This document shows positions 22,395 to 34,691 of a stretch of 64,000 nt of DNA, one piece after another (positions within the stretch are counted from its first letter, which is position 1; the number at the start of each line of letters is the position of its first letter). The notes under the pieces were generated by a model, which made no database searches, was not told the DNA's origin, and was given only the letters and a program-made list of their open reading frames with translations. Both the position numbers and the translations under genes were made by a program. This DNA comes from Lonicera japonica (taxonomy: Eukaryota; Streptophyta; Magnoliopsida; Dipsacales; Caprifoliaceae). Where the stretch lies: contig JAKCWG010000723.1 of assembly GCA_021464415.1 (NCBI GenBank), positions 186,001 to 250,000 of the forward strand. The letters are read 5' to 3'.

Positions 22395-24780
22395 TAGCGT
22401 GGAGAGATCTTTTTTTTCCATATGCCATCGATGGATACATCCGGATAATCTAAGGGGAGGGGCGGGATGGATCATAAATCGAGTTACTCTTCTTGAATAC
22501 TTGAGTCTTTCCTTACTTGGGCTTAAGTTTGGGTGCCATAGGAAGATGTTGCCTCAACAAGTTAAAAATGGATTTTGAAGAATAATAAACAAAGAAATAC
22601 ATAGTTGGGTGTGAAATGGTATTTAATTTTGTTGCCAAATAATGTGTAACATTACCATTTAACATAAAATTGGGTGGGAGAATCTTGTCAAGCAATACAA
22701 AAAAACTCTAAGAAAAAGAAAACAAGTTGGGCTTGATTTTGAATTTAAGTGGAAAAAAAGATTATATAAATTAAAGTATTGCCAATTATGACATTGCTAT
22801 ATTAAAAAATTTATTTCTATATTGGGCTCATTTTGAATCTTGTATTTAATTTTTCATTACTATATAGGGCTCATTTTTGTCTACTCGTATTAGTTTGCAG
22901 GACTCATACCGCAAATAAAACTTTTTTTCACCATGCAATCTATATAATGTAAATCAAAACTTAACAGGTATGACAAGCATTTTCAGAACAAAATTACATA
23001 TTAAAGAAGCTAAAATTATAACAAAATTGTAACACTTTCAGACAATCCATTTTGGTGTTCTCATTGAACCACATTATACTTGTATTTGTCAGCATAGGTA
23101 ATCTTAAAGCATGGCGTAAATTCATTATTATTAGTAAGTTTAAAGCACATGCGTAATTTAATAGAAAGTAAATAAAACATCACTCGAGTTACAAATTTAT
23201 ATCTTTTTTTCTCTAATAAAATCTTCTCTTTTTAACAAGCTCTAGCTAATAAAAATTAGAATGATACATAATTTTGTGTTGGGACCAAAATGGCCTTATA
23301 TATTTAGGACTAGGCCCTATATTTTGAAGTTACCAGAATAGCTATGTATATTTTAATTTAGGGCAATTCCTTCTCGATCTGTCTCTCCCCTCTATAAATA
23401 TGTGCCTATCAATTAGGGTTTTTTCATGTATCCCAATTCAGCTTTTCAGTCATCTCGCTCTCATCCCCAAAATTTATCTACCCCTTTGTGATGTTCTTCG
23501 GGGTTTTTTTGTCAAATATTATATCAAAATATATATCATTCTAATTAGATCAAAACTCTTCTCTTTCACTCTGTCTCAGCTCTCTCGTTTAAATTTATTG
23601 TTGTGATAGTCTTCGGTTTCAATTTCAGTATTATTATGTAAGAAATAAAATTGAGAATTATAGATCCATTACTAGTTCTCCATATCACTCGGAATTTATA
23701 TACATACATAAACCATCCTAAATATACTACACTTCATGACGGATTTTGGCTTAAAATCGTCATTTCAGGTGATACCTTTTATGATGCTTGCTTAAACTTT
23801 TTATGACACCCACATATATGACGCATCATTTCTAATTACTAAGTGTCACAAAAATACTCTTATGATGATTGTTATCCATCACATAAGGCCTTTTTCCTTC
23901 TAGTTATATAGCACTGGACTTGATATTAGCAAACAAAGTTCATTAAACCTTGTAAAAGAACACAGTAGAGATTTAAGCAAAGATAGTAGCATAAACAGAA
24001 CAAGTAAAGGAAAACTAATTCATTCCTTGAGAATTGATTATGAATTATTACAATTAATGAAACAAGAGTTATACACAAACTACGTACGTGCACAAGCAGG
24101 CAACTCGGGTGTTGAGCTATTTTTTCTAAAAACTCCAGACTTCTGGAGCAACATCGATACGACTACATTTTGAATGACATGTAGTGATATAGATTAATGC
24201 ACTTTCTCACACAATATTTAGACTCTTATCTTGGTCATTTAATTTAACTATTAACATGTACAATTATTCTTTTAACGACTCCTTTATTGCGGACTTTTGA
24301 CATTGGTGCATCATTTTCCCCCCTTCTTTCCTGTTATGGCATATGCAAAGAATTGTGCTCTTGTACTAGCATATATATTAAGTATGATGTACACAATTAC
24401 GGCGTTACTTTCTGGTTGTAAGCTAGTTTATTAAATGTTCATTTTGTTAGAGGCTTTAAAGTACGTAATATTGCCATTATTCTGGTTTTTTCTTGGCAAA
24501 TCACTTTTATTGCTAATTATGCTATTGAGCTTCAATGACCATTTGTGAGTTTGTGGCGTGTCATTTTCATTATACTAAAGATGCGGCTTAGCTCTGATGA
24601 TATTTTTTTTTTCATGTTACTAATTCTCATCTCGGTGCTTTTGTTACAAAAAAAGAGAAAGTAAGTAATTCTTTTGCATAAAATCAGGTGCCTACATAAA
24701 TAAGAGGTGTCGTTTACTAAATACTCGAGGATGTGAAACGTTTCTTTGAGAGCCATTTTATCCATAAAGAACTTAACATC
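22395..24780 (+). pseudogene. Cassette copy 6, second promoter type, without exon 3
   Basis: Close relative of 3,124-5,450. Promoter-like block about 23,275-23,420: TTTAGGACTAGGCCCTATA, GAAGTTACCAGAATAGC, TTTAGGGCAATTCC, TATAAATA at about 23,393, then TTAGGGTTTT. Leader to about 23,550. Exon-2-like block 23,636-23,705 (GTAAGAAATAAAATTGAGAA). No SLFMAFQ exon was found before the next cassette. The 3' half is shared with 4,560-5,440 and 46,390-47,220. Confidence 0.45.
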
Positions 24781-25236
24781 GCCGACCTCATTTTGATTCC
24801 GAAAGCTCCAATCTTACATTTTGAAGAGGTGTGGATAGGGGACTTGGATTGCCACCCTCTTAATTAGAACTTACAACGAAGGCTTGCTACCGTTTGAAAA
24901 TGTCTACATTGACGTGATTTTTGTAGTTTGGGTTGATCGACCGGCGTGTTACCAGAGTAATATATAATATTAACATTAAAAGAACGAAATAAATCGCAAT
25001 GCTAAGTTATGTAGAATAAGAGTTCTTTGCAATTAATTTTATCAACTTACGCAGAAAAATCAGGTAATAAAATTCAATTTAGACCTCGATACTTCAGTTC
25101 TAACTAGTCCTAGGTTGCTTCATTCATGCTTTTCAATAATCTTAAAAAAGTTTATTTGAACCGCACACGACTTTAATTTGTAGCTTGTTTGGGCACTCTG
25201 CTCCACCATTCTACATAGGACTAGAGGATATTTATT

Positions 25237-25822
25237 GTTTGTCTAACTAACTATTAGTCATAATATGCTTACAAAGATAGTTTACATTTATAATAAGTCA
25301 CTACAAAAGCATAAAAAAATGGCGAATGAAAATAATTCCGTTTGAATAGAAAGGATTAGTCATGAAAGAAAGGAAAAGAAAGGAATGGAATGGAAAGAGT
25401 TTAAATTTATTATTGTTTGGATAGTTACGGAGGGAAAGGAAGCGAATGAAAATAACTCCATTTGAATAGAAAGAAGGAAAGGAAGGAAATGAAGAAAAAG
25501 AATATAATTTATTAAAAAAGTAAATTATTTATTAAAAATGTTTCCTTTCCTTCCGAATCCTCCCAATATTGGAAGGAAAGAAAGTAAGGGAATAGAAAGG
25601 AATGACACTCCCTCCCACTCCTTCCATTTCCATTCTATTCTCTTTAAAAATTCTATCCAAATAAAGGAATTGCAATCCCTCCTCTTTTCCTTTCCCTTCG
25701 TTCCCATTCCTAGCTTCCATCCAAACAAACTGTTATTGTTTGTATAACTAACTATTAGTCATAATATGCTTACAAAGATAATTTATATGTATAATATGTC
25801 ACTATAAAAGCATATAAAAACG
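25237..25822. mobile_element. Purine/pyrimidine foldback insertion between about 88-bp direct repeats
   Basis: The direct repeats 25,237-25,325 and 25,733-25,822 share TAACTAACTATTAGTCATAA, TGCTTACAAAGATA and GTCACTAYAAAAGCATA. Between them, a purine-rich left half (GGAAAGGAAGCGAATG) pairs with a pyrimidine-rich right half (TTTCCTTTCCTTCC; CCTTTCCCTTCGTTCCC). The single-copy version at about 47,455-47,540 has neither the foldback nor the duplication. Confidence 0.6.
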
Positions 25823-27728
25823 GTGAATTAAATTTAAAATTATTTCCTTGTTTTTAAATATCATACGTGATAAAAGTCTACTTCACGTAAGCAAAGTTAC
25901 CGTGCACGACAAGATAGTGCTAAATATAATTAATGTTTTACTAACACTATAACCGCGGTATACATACGCTTCAGTTTTGTATTTTATCACATCATATTTA
26001 TATTAATCTCCATAATCAATTTTATCCCATCATAATCAGTTTTTGAATAAGTTAAACCAGATTAGCAAAAAAGAAAGTAAAGTTCAGTTCACTTACCAAT
26101 TTTTTATTTTTTTTCTCTAAATAAAATAAGAAATATACAAATATCTTTTTGTTTGTAGAAATGATATTAATGGTAAATCTATAATTAGGCCCTATAAAAT
26201 AACACGTGATGAAGATGGGTTTAGCTGACTGTGCCCTAGTTTTCGAAAGTTACCACAATGCCCCTTGTTTTAATATTTTATTTATTACAATAAATACCCT
26301 CCGTTTTGCCTATAAAATACGAGTGGTCTTCTAGGGTTTTGGCATAGCTGTTTGTATCTCAGTCTCTGTCTCATTTACCAAAAAAAAAAAAAGTCTAAAA
26401 AAAAGATCCGACAGGAGTCGGCAAATTATCTCTTAGATTTTGTCAAACCAAAATTAGGTAAACACTCCCCTTTATCTCTATCCTCCAATCAGTCTACTTT
26501 TGTGCAGTTTCTATATATATACATATACAAATATGTGGATCTGGATCGTCTAAAATGTTAATGTATCTTTAGAGGTAAAGTTGTAAATCTAGACGAAATG
26601 GTTTCAAATTAGAGGGTCTAGATTAGCGTCCTCGTCAGAGGAGGTGTTCCCCTCTAGCAAGGACTCGATAAAAGGTAATCTAGACGAAATGGTTTCACCT
26701 TTAAAATAACTTTGGATCCGGCTCCAACGTTATGATCTGAAATATTAATTTCAATTTGAATTGCCAGTCTTCTACTTGCTATATTTTAAATGGTTACATC
26801 ATCTCCTATTTAATAGATCTTAAATTGAATGGTCAAATTATCTTATTTTTCTCCAGATCTGAACCGTTTAATTTAATTAATATTAATGGCACAAATTTCC
26901 TAACGTTATTGATTTTCACAGAGAATGGATCCATATGTTTTCCTCACATACTTTCTTTATGAGAAGAATGATAGTTTGTTTTAAAGTAATGAAAATGTGA
27001 AGAAATTGGGTGGAGATAATTATTATGATTGAAATAGATTTTTTTTTTCACAAAATTTGATAAAAATAAAATAAAATAAATTCAATTAGAAGTTTTTTCT
27101 ATATGAAAAATAATGGCAAATTCATCTACTTTTATTTCATTAAATTTTTCGTGAAACCATTTCCTTGAATTTCATATTTTTCATTTCTGTACGTTAATGA
27201 GAGGCCCCTCCTCTTGGCTGTATAATTTATGTGTGTGTGTGTGTGTGTAGGGAAGAAACCGGAGACTTCTCACTTGGAAAAACCAGATTAAAGTTTTCCC
27301 TTTCATCCATTTTCTAGCTCCATGCGTTACAAGGAAGACTGCCTATCCGTTACCCACGGAACCTATGAAAATAGGGTACATTAATTATGAGCACATTTGC
27401 TTATTTGTTATTGCTAATCCACTTATCTGAATTCAATCCATTTACGTTAAGCCTTTTGATTCACAAACAAATATGGATATAACTGCGATCTAATCCAACC
27501 TAACATCTATATATACATTTCATTAAAGTCGTGTCCAAAATTTTCAATTTCCGTGTTGGCTCGGGTATACATATCGAACATCCGGTTCGTGATAAATTCG
27601 GATAGGGGTTACTATTTTGTATATCCATTGGATTCGTGGATCGGATTTGATCTGGTATATTATCAATTAGATTTGATTTGGCTATATACAAAATCTTCTG
27701 GCCCAAATCTGATTTCACTACACCAATA

Positions 27729-28345
27729 TGTCCCTTGGGCGACGTAAGCAATAGCCTACGTCGCCTAAGAATAACCTAGGCGACGTAATAATGCTTACGT
27801 TGTCCAAGAAATTCTAAGGCGACGTATGATATACTTACGTTGCCCAAGAATTTCTTGGGCGACGTAGGATATACATACGTCGCCTAAGAAATTCTTAGGC
27901 GACGTAATAATACTTACGTTACCCTATAAATTTCTTGGGCGACGTAGGCATATCATCCGTCGCCCTATAAAATCTTAGGCGACGTGGGTAATACTTACGT
28001 TGCCCTATAAATTTCTTGGGCAACGTAGGCATATCATCCGTCGCCCTATAAAATCTTAGCGACGTGGGTAATACTTACGTTGCCCTATAAATTTTCTTAG
28101 GCGACGTACGTATATCCTCCGTCGCCCTATAAAATCTTAGGCGACGTACGTATATCCTCCGTTGCCTTATAAATTTCTTAGGCAACGTAGGTATATCATC
28201 CGTTGCCCTAGAATTTCTTAGGAGACGTACGTAAATCCTATGTCACCCTAGAAATTCTTAGGCGATGTATCCTTTGAACTTATGTTGCCTAAGATAAATC
28301 TTAGGCGACGTATGTATAGTTTCTATGTCGCCTAAGAACATGTCA
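27729..28345. repeat. Left subterminal array of the CACTA element
   Basis: Over 20 versions of GGCGACGTA or TACGTCGCC, commonly paired as TTACGTYGCCY...TTCTTRGGCGACGTA hairpins and spaced roughly every 20-50 bp. Such arrays are the transposase-binding regions of CACTA elements. Confidence 0.9.
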
Positions 28346-29690
28346 TCTCGATTTTATAGGTTTTGAAGTTGAAAAATCAACATTATTTTTCTGATTAAAG
28401 GTTTGTTTGATTTTTAGGTACTCTATCTCTTATTAATATTTTTAAAAACAAAATTCGTAATGAATATTTTTAAAAATATATGATATTAATTTTCAAAATA
28501 AATCATTTATAATACTAATTATTACATTATAACTAAATTTAAAAGTAGTTATACCATGACATGATAACTTTTCACCAATGAGCAATTGAAAAAAAAAATT
28601 ATAGCAATCTTATATCAAGATCAGAGTGAGATGACTACAATTGATGTTGTATTGTTATTATTTGTAATTCAATCGATCGATTTCGCTATCGTTGTAGACA
28701 TTATTAATTAACTGAATTAATTGTTGCAAACGTTATTAATTAAGTTAAATGATTATTGTAAAATAGTTAATTCTTTTATAATAATCAAGTTCTTGAACAA
28801 GATTCCGGGTTTAGTCAATCCTCTTGAGGAATGGGCCATCACTTCTCCACTACTAATTGAGTGGACCATCTATTGGTACCGGTCCATCCCATGAAATAGA
28901 CAGCTCCTCACAAAACCGAATCCCATGGTTGGATAAGTCATTTATCCAACCAATGTGGTTGAATAGAGTTTCTCCTTATATGAAATTTGAACACCCAAGA
29001 ACCCTATTTGCTGAAACACCTTATTAATGGGCCAAGTCTCTCTTAGAATCGAATATATCACTCATTGAAGATGACTTCATAATGAAATTTGTGGCAAGCA
29101 TTTTAACAATAAGAACTTAAGTGATGCAGCAGGGGGGCACACATCTTGAATACTCGTCTGAATATTCTCTTGGAGTTCCTTGGGGATAAAAATAAGAACT
29201 CACTATATAAAAATAAGCGATAAACAAATGCTTAACTTCAATGAAATAATTCTTTAGTTTGAGGAATTATACAAGTTACATATTTTAGAAACTCCATTAA
29301 ATTTTATGCTTAGCAACAAGAGGCCAATGAAAAAACTCAATGAACTCAATTAGATTTTTATTTTTTATCACCGAAAATTATTTTTTTGTAAAAAAAAATT
29401 TAAAAGTAAAAAATTATTTTAACAAATAAATAATAAATGACTAAATTAATTAATTCTTTTATATAAATATAAAAAATAAAAAAATAAATTTAATTTTAAA
29501 AACTGAAAACTAAAAACTCTTAGGCAACATATTAATATATATATATATATATATGTCTTCTAAGTGTTACTCTTAAGCGACATATATAAATTAGTATGTC
29601 TCCTAAGATTTTTAAAAAAAAATTTGAATTTTTCACGAAAAAAAAGAGAGGCAAAAAAATTTATTTGAAAAAAAGAGAGGCAAAAAGTTA
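28346..29690. other. CACTA interior, left part: no gene recognised
   Basis: Mostly AT-rich. An interval of more even composition at about 28,790-29,110 (TAGTCAATCCTCTTGAGGAA, GGTCCATCCCATGAAATAGA) has no reading frame and no recognisable origin. TA-rich run at 29,537-29,555. Isolated subterminal-like motifs (CTTAGGCAACATA, TTAAGCGACATA) near 29,520-29,605. Confidence 0.5.
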
Positions 29691-29699
29691 AATTTTACC

Positions 29700-29982
29700 C
29701 AAATGATGGAATTTTCTAGACAACTCCACCCACTTCTTTTCTTGCATTCTTTCTCCAATTTGGCTGAGCAAGAGAGAGAGAGAGAGAGGGGTCTCCATTG
29801 TTATTAATTTTCAAGCTTTCTCTCTCTAGATTTTACCTACCAAACTCCGCCGAATCACGACGAGCCTTTAGAGAAAATTGTTCTACGCTTTGAGAGCTAC
29901 GCAGAAGTACAAAAAATTTAAAGTTCCGTCACCAAGTCTCGGTTCATCATCACCTTTGGTTAATATCTTGATGCCATGAGGT
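29700..29982 (+). promoter_or_regulatory. Leader-exon remnant of the CACTA transposase gene
   Basis: CT/GA-rich stretch (GAGAGAGAGA at 29,772-29,788; CTTTCTCTCTCTAG) resembling a plant 5' leader, ending ATGCCATGAG|GTAAGCC at 29,973-29,982, a good donor. No downstream coding exons remain until 30,501. Confidence 0.4.
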
Positions 29983-30500
29983 AAGCCTTTAAATTATCTT
30001 TGATTTTTGAATTTTTGGTGAATTTATAAAGAATTTTCTTAGTATGATTTGGGTTTGATAATTATTGGTATTTGGGTTTAAGTTAATACTTGGAGAAGTA
30101 TGTGTGTTTTACATGAATTATGGAAGTTATGGATTTAAAATATAGAATTATACACACCATGGGTTTACTAGAATGTTTAAATAAGCAAAAAATATATTTT
30201 TGCTACTGTTTTGGTGTATTTCGAGCTGGTTATTGATGAGTGATGTTAGATATCAAGTATGTATTTTAAAATATAGTTCAATATCTAGCATATGGCTTTG
30301 GAATCACTTAAAAATGATGAAAATTGAATTTTTGGTGAATTTCGCAAGTTTGGTGGACGATAATGATTTCTACGCGGGAATATTAAAATTTTTGTTTTAT
30401 GTCTCATATTATTCTCCAACATTTGGATTATTATTTTGACTAGTGAACTAGATCACTTGTAAATTGGTTATATAATTTATAAATTGTTTATGAAATTCAT

Positions 30501-30761
30501 ATGACATGTGCAAAAACAAAGACTTTGGAGGAGCCCAGAAATGAAGTTGTTGAGGAAGAGCTGGCCCAACTTAGGGCAAAAATAAAGACTTTGGAGGAGC
30601 GACTTCAATAGCAAGATCGCGAGCGCGAAAGAGAGCGTTTGGAGCGAGAAAAGGAGCGGTTGGCATGGGAGGCTAGGATACAGACGCAATTTGAAGAAAT
30701 GGCGAGGCATATGTGTATGGGAGCTCCACCATCCGATGGCTCCAATAACTCTGCTCCTTAG
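30501..30761 (+). pseudogene. Coiled-coil terminal exon of a CACTA-encoded protein
   Basis: An 87-codon frame with an internal TAG at 30,609-30,611. Heptad-like, highly charged sequence: E-E-E-L-A-Q-L-R-A-K-I-K-T-L-E-E-R-L-Q, stop, then R-E-R-E-R-E-R-L-E-R-E-K-E-R-L and a tail M-G-A-P-P-S-D-G-S-N-N-S-A-P. This composition suits the C-terminus of plant Ptta/En/Spm-type (Transposase_24-like) proteins carried by CACTA elements. The family assignment rests on pattern memory and context. Confidence 0.5.
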
Positions 30762-31009
30762 TTTAATGTTTAATATTGTTGAACATTTTAATATATGTGA
30801 AGTTTTTAAAACAGTTATATATATATGACATTTTATATCTTATACCTTTTGAACATTTATTTTTTGTGTGATTGAATAATTAATTGTTAGAATGAAAATA
30901 TGAATGATTGGGACATGTTCTATTGGTTGCCAACGCAGATTATTTGTATAGATGTGCAGGTGTGGGCTGCACAGAATGAAAGCAATTCTCAATTAATTTT
31001 TTTCACACT

Positions 31010-31630
31010 TAGGCGACGTAGAAATAATTGTATGTCCCTTAAGTTACTACTTGGGCGACATATATAAATGCCTGTGTCCCCTCGGATAATACTTGCGCGA
31101 CATACGTAGTTAATTATGTCCCCTTAGTTACTTCTTGGGCAACGCAGGTATTTACCTACGTCCCCTAAGGTACTTACTTGAGCGACGTAGTTATTTACCT
31201 ACGTCCCCTCAGACACTTACTTGGGCGACGTATGCATTTACTTAGGTTGCCATACGTACTTACTTGGGCGACGTAGTTATTTATTTAGGTCGCCTAATGT
31301 TATTACTTGGGCGACGTAGGTATTTTACCTACGTCCCCTAAAGTACTTACTTGAGCGACGTACGTATTTAACTACGTCCCCTAAGATCTTACTTGGGCGA
31401 CGTAGGTATTTAACTACGTCCTCTAAGGTATTTTACTTGAGCGACATATACATTTACCTACGTCGCCTTAGGTATTTCTTAGGCGACGTAGTAAAATAAC
31501 TACGTCGCCTATTATCTTAGGCGACGCGGTTTAAGCGACGTATCTTAGGCGACGTAGCCTACGTCGCCCACTTCTTAGGCGACGTATTTGTGTACTTGGG
31601 CGACATACAGAGTACGTCGCCTAAGTGACC
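31010..31630. repeat. Right subterminal array of the CACTA element
   Basis: Repeated TTGGGCGACGTAGGTATTTA and CTACGTCCCCTAAG motifs, inverted relative to the left array. The last 150 bp (about 31,480-31,620) is densest in TAGGCGACGTA/TACGTCGCC. Confidence 0.9.
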
Positions 31631-32345
31631 TTTAGAGGTAGTGTTTGTTGATTTTATGCTGAAGATAAGTGCGCCACTAAAATGTTATAGTCTGTAAATC
31701 ACTAAAAGAAAAAAGTGAAATTTTATAATGACCAAGTATTTTGCAACAAAAGGTTCCCAGCAAATTCATCAGTTTTGGAATGATATATAGCTAGTTTTAC
31801 TACAAGAAAAGTGAAAAATATCAATTTTCCATGTCTATTTTTTGCTGTGCAGTCCCTGTTTAATTTTCATAATATACAATTTTCGATTTGTTTCCATAGT
31901 TTTCTGCATTCACAAGGAACAAGTGTACTTGTGAAAGTGAGCTAGATCGTTGTTCATGGCATTTCACTGTAAGGATAATTGTTAGAGCCAAAAACAAGGA
32001 GCACGAGGATTCATTGCAGCTAGTGGCTCATGCTGATTCCAGAGAAGAGAAGGGCTCGAAACATCCAGTCCAAAAGTAAGAGACTGCTTATAGATAGTGA
32101 CGACGCCAAGAAGCTGACTCTCTCATGGGAAGAAGCACAACAGTTTACTCCATCCACCCCTTAGTGGCAAGTCAACTGTTGTCATGGTTGAGAACCATGC
32201 CTTTGAGGAATATGATGTGCTAAAGAATGTGTATCCTCAACAGAACAAGCAGAAAGGGATTGTTACTTCAAGAATTGCACGCGTGTATAAGTAGTTGTTT
32301 GATTCTAGTTTTTGTTCTTTCTTGGAATGTAAGAACGGATTTTGA

Positions 32346-34660
32346 AGAATAATAAGTATGTTGACAAGAAGTATATGTTACAGGCTACCATTGACCAATC
32401 TTCCTGGATCTTTTTATTTTGGATTGGTGGTTGTGATATAGTAACTAATTTTATTGCCTGGCCGTATATGTGTAACATTAACATTTAATATTATATCAAT
32501 GAGCTCTAACTCAGATAGTATGATTGTTCTATGGTAAGCTGAATCCAGAGCAAAAGCAAGTCATTGATTCATCATATTAAATGTTTCTTTACTATATAAG
32601 GCTCATTTTTGTCTATATACTCTTATTATCACTTAGTGGGAATCGTACCATGTAAAATTGTTGTCCACTTTACAATCTATATAACATAAAACAAATTTAA
32701 CATGCATGACCAGCATTTTCAGCATTACGTACTAAAGAAGCAAAACTAATTACAGATTCGTAAAGCTTTCATACATCCAATTTGGTATTCTCATTGAACC
32801 ACGTAAACATGTATTTGTTAGTATAGTTAATCTTAAAGCACGGCGTAAATTCATCGTTATTAGTAAGTTTACAGCACACGCGCAATTTAATTGAAAGTAA
32901 AATAAAAGATCACTATCTTGTCATAAATTTATATTTTTTTTCTCTAATAAAATCATCTTCTTCTTCTTTTTACTCTAGCTAATAAAACTCAAAATGATAC
33001 ATAATTTTGGGTAGCAACCAAAATGGCCATATATAATTAGGACTAAGCCCTACATTTTGAAGTTACCAGAATAGCCTTGTATATTCTAAGTTAGGGCAAT
33101 TCCCTCTCCCCTCTATGAATATGTTCCGGGCGGTTAGGGTTTAATTTGTCAGCAGTCTTAATTCTATTTTTCAGTAATCTTGCTCTCCTCCCTAGAATCT
33201 ATCAACTCCTTTGTGACGTTATTCATTTTTTTGTCATATCTTATATCAAAATCTATAGCAATGAGATTTTGGTTGAATCAAAATTATGTCAAATCTCTCT
33301 TGCCTATCTCTCAGTCTCAGCTCCCTCATTTAAATTCTTTGCACTAATACTCTTTCGGTTTCATTTTCAATATCATCATGTAAGGAAGAAAAGTGAGAAT
33401 TATCGATCCATAAGTTACGAGGTTGACTAGCTACTTCTCAGTATTCGCTCGGAATCTATAAATATGAGGTGTGTATATATATACATACCAACACTACGTA
33501 CCTTCTCATTAGTTTCCCTTTTGATTTGCCTTTTCATTTCTTATAATGCAATTCTTTGGGTTTTGGCGATATATTTGTCACTAGATTCACAATTTTGTTT
33601 GAGTTTCTTTTTTTGACATCTTATCATGAGAAGTATTTTAAATTAATTGCGAACATATCACTTTTTAACTTCTTGGTAAGCTTTTAATCAGATGCTTAAT
33701 ATTGTGGATTCATATGTTGAAAATATGAACTGCAGAAACGTAAAATTAAAGATGGAGAGAGAGTACACCGGGTTGCGTCGCGGACTAGGTCGCTCTTTTT
33801 AAGACGTTTCGCGGCTCTGTCCGGAATTGTGCTAGCAGTTCTTTTTTCGCCACGTCATCCCCAGGATGAAATAGCCCATATACTTTCCTGCCGGAGGCAA
33901 AAAAAAATTCTAGGGTTCTTTTGAATGTTTTTTCGGTTTGTCTCTATTGAAGAAGATTTCCATTAATTGAAAAAAAAAATCAGTACATCTAGAAAAAATT
34001 AAAACGATAGGAAGATAATTAAAAAATCCGTTTTGTTGGAAAATTACATGGAGACGTGGAGAGAAAAGTGGGAGCAGTTCGGAAGTGGTTTGACCACATT
34101 TGAAATTTAAAAAATTAATTTCGAAATAAATTTTATTTAACAAATTAATTTTTTCTAAAACTATTTTGTATAAAAAATTTATACAAAGCACAAGACAAGC
34201 CCAAAGCCCGAGCCCGGCCCGGATCGGTCGGCGTGTGGTGAACCACATTCATCCAAGTCCTCACCCAATAGCACAAAAGTCTAATGCCCAAAGGGCTCAA
34301 GCCCTTAAGCAAATTTTCCCATATAAAAACCCATGAAAGGTTTTTTCTTTCTCCTACATGGGACTTGGGAAAACTCTAACTTTGCCTTGTCTAAGTTTTT
34401 TTTCTCAAATAGACACTTGCTCCAACATATTCATGCATAAAATTGATTCACTAGTAGAAGCATTTGTGTGGTGGCAAAATCATATATACTCACTAAAACT
34501 TTTACTTCAAGAAAAAGGAAATAATATAGATCAATTAATGGTTGCAAGATTGGTTTTCGCAAATTTTCTGATTGTGATCATGAGAGCCGTTAGTGAAGAA
34601 TTAGTTTTCTTTTTTTATTATTTGTGTCGACTTCCATTTTTTTTATTTTCCTTTTTTTAA

Positions 34661-34691
<31 letters not shown>

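Larger units (their letters stand above)
27716..31643. mobile_element. CACTA (En/Spm-type) element, non-autonomous, 3-bp TSD TTT
   Basis: Begins CACTACACCAATATG and ends AGAGGTAGTG (reverse complement CACTACCTC), with TTT at 27,713-27,715 and 31,644-31,646: the CACTA termini and 3-bp duplication expected for the superfamily. About 600 bp at each end is packed with GGCGACGTA-type motifs in both orientations. Length 3,928 bp, with no TnpA/TnpD-like transposase core. Inside are a leader-like region (29,700-29,980) with a donor ATGCCATGAG|GTAAGCC and a terminal coiled-coil exon (30,501-30,761), as expected of a deletion derivative. Confidence 0.9.
26185..32345 (+). pseudogene. Cassette copy 7, first promoter type, with a CACTA element in the putative second intron
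   Basis: Promoter-like block about 26,190-26,340: AGGCCCTATAAAATA, CACGTG, GTGCCCTAG, GTTACCACAATGCCCC, TATAAAATA, CTAGGGTTTTGG. Leader exon ends at 26,456 (CAAAATTAG|GTAAAC). Exon 2 about 27,250-27,374. Exon 3 begins at 31,900 (TTCCATAG|TTTTCTGC) and reads S-A-F-T-R-N-K-C-T-C-E-S-E-L-D before shifting frame within the SLFMAFQ-equivalent sequence. Downstream, about 32,150-32,295 encodes V-E-N-H-A-F-E-E-Y-D-V-L-K-N-V-Y-P-Q-Q, then N-K-Q-K-G-I-V and R-V-Y-K-stop. 3' end: TTCTTGGAATGTAAGAA. Broken by frameshift and by the insertion. Confidence 0.5.

Noticed and set aside
27729..28345. CRISPR-like spaced repeats
   Set aside because: Plant DNA; motifs are in both orientations with irregular spacing and lie directly inside CACTA termini.
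33910..34248. 112-codon minus-strand frame
   Set aside because: Falls inside the solo LTR; no domain.
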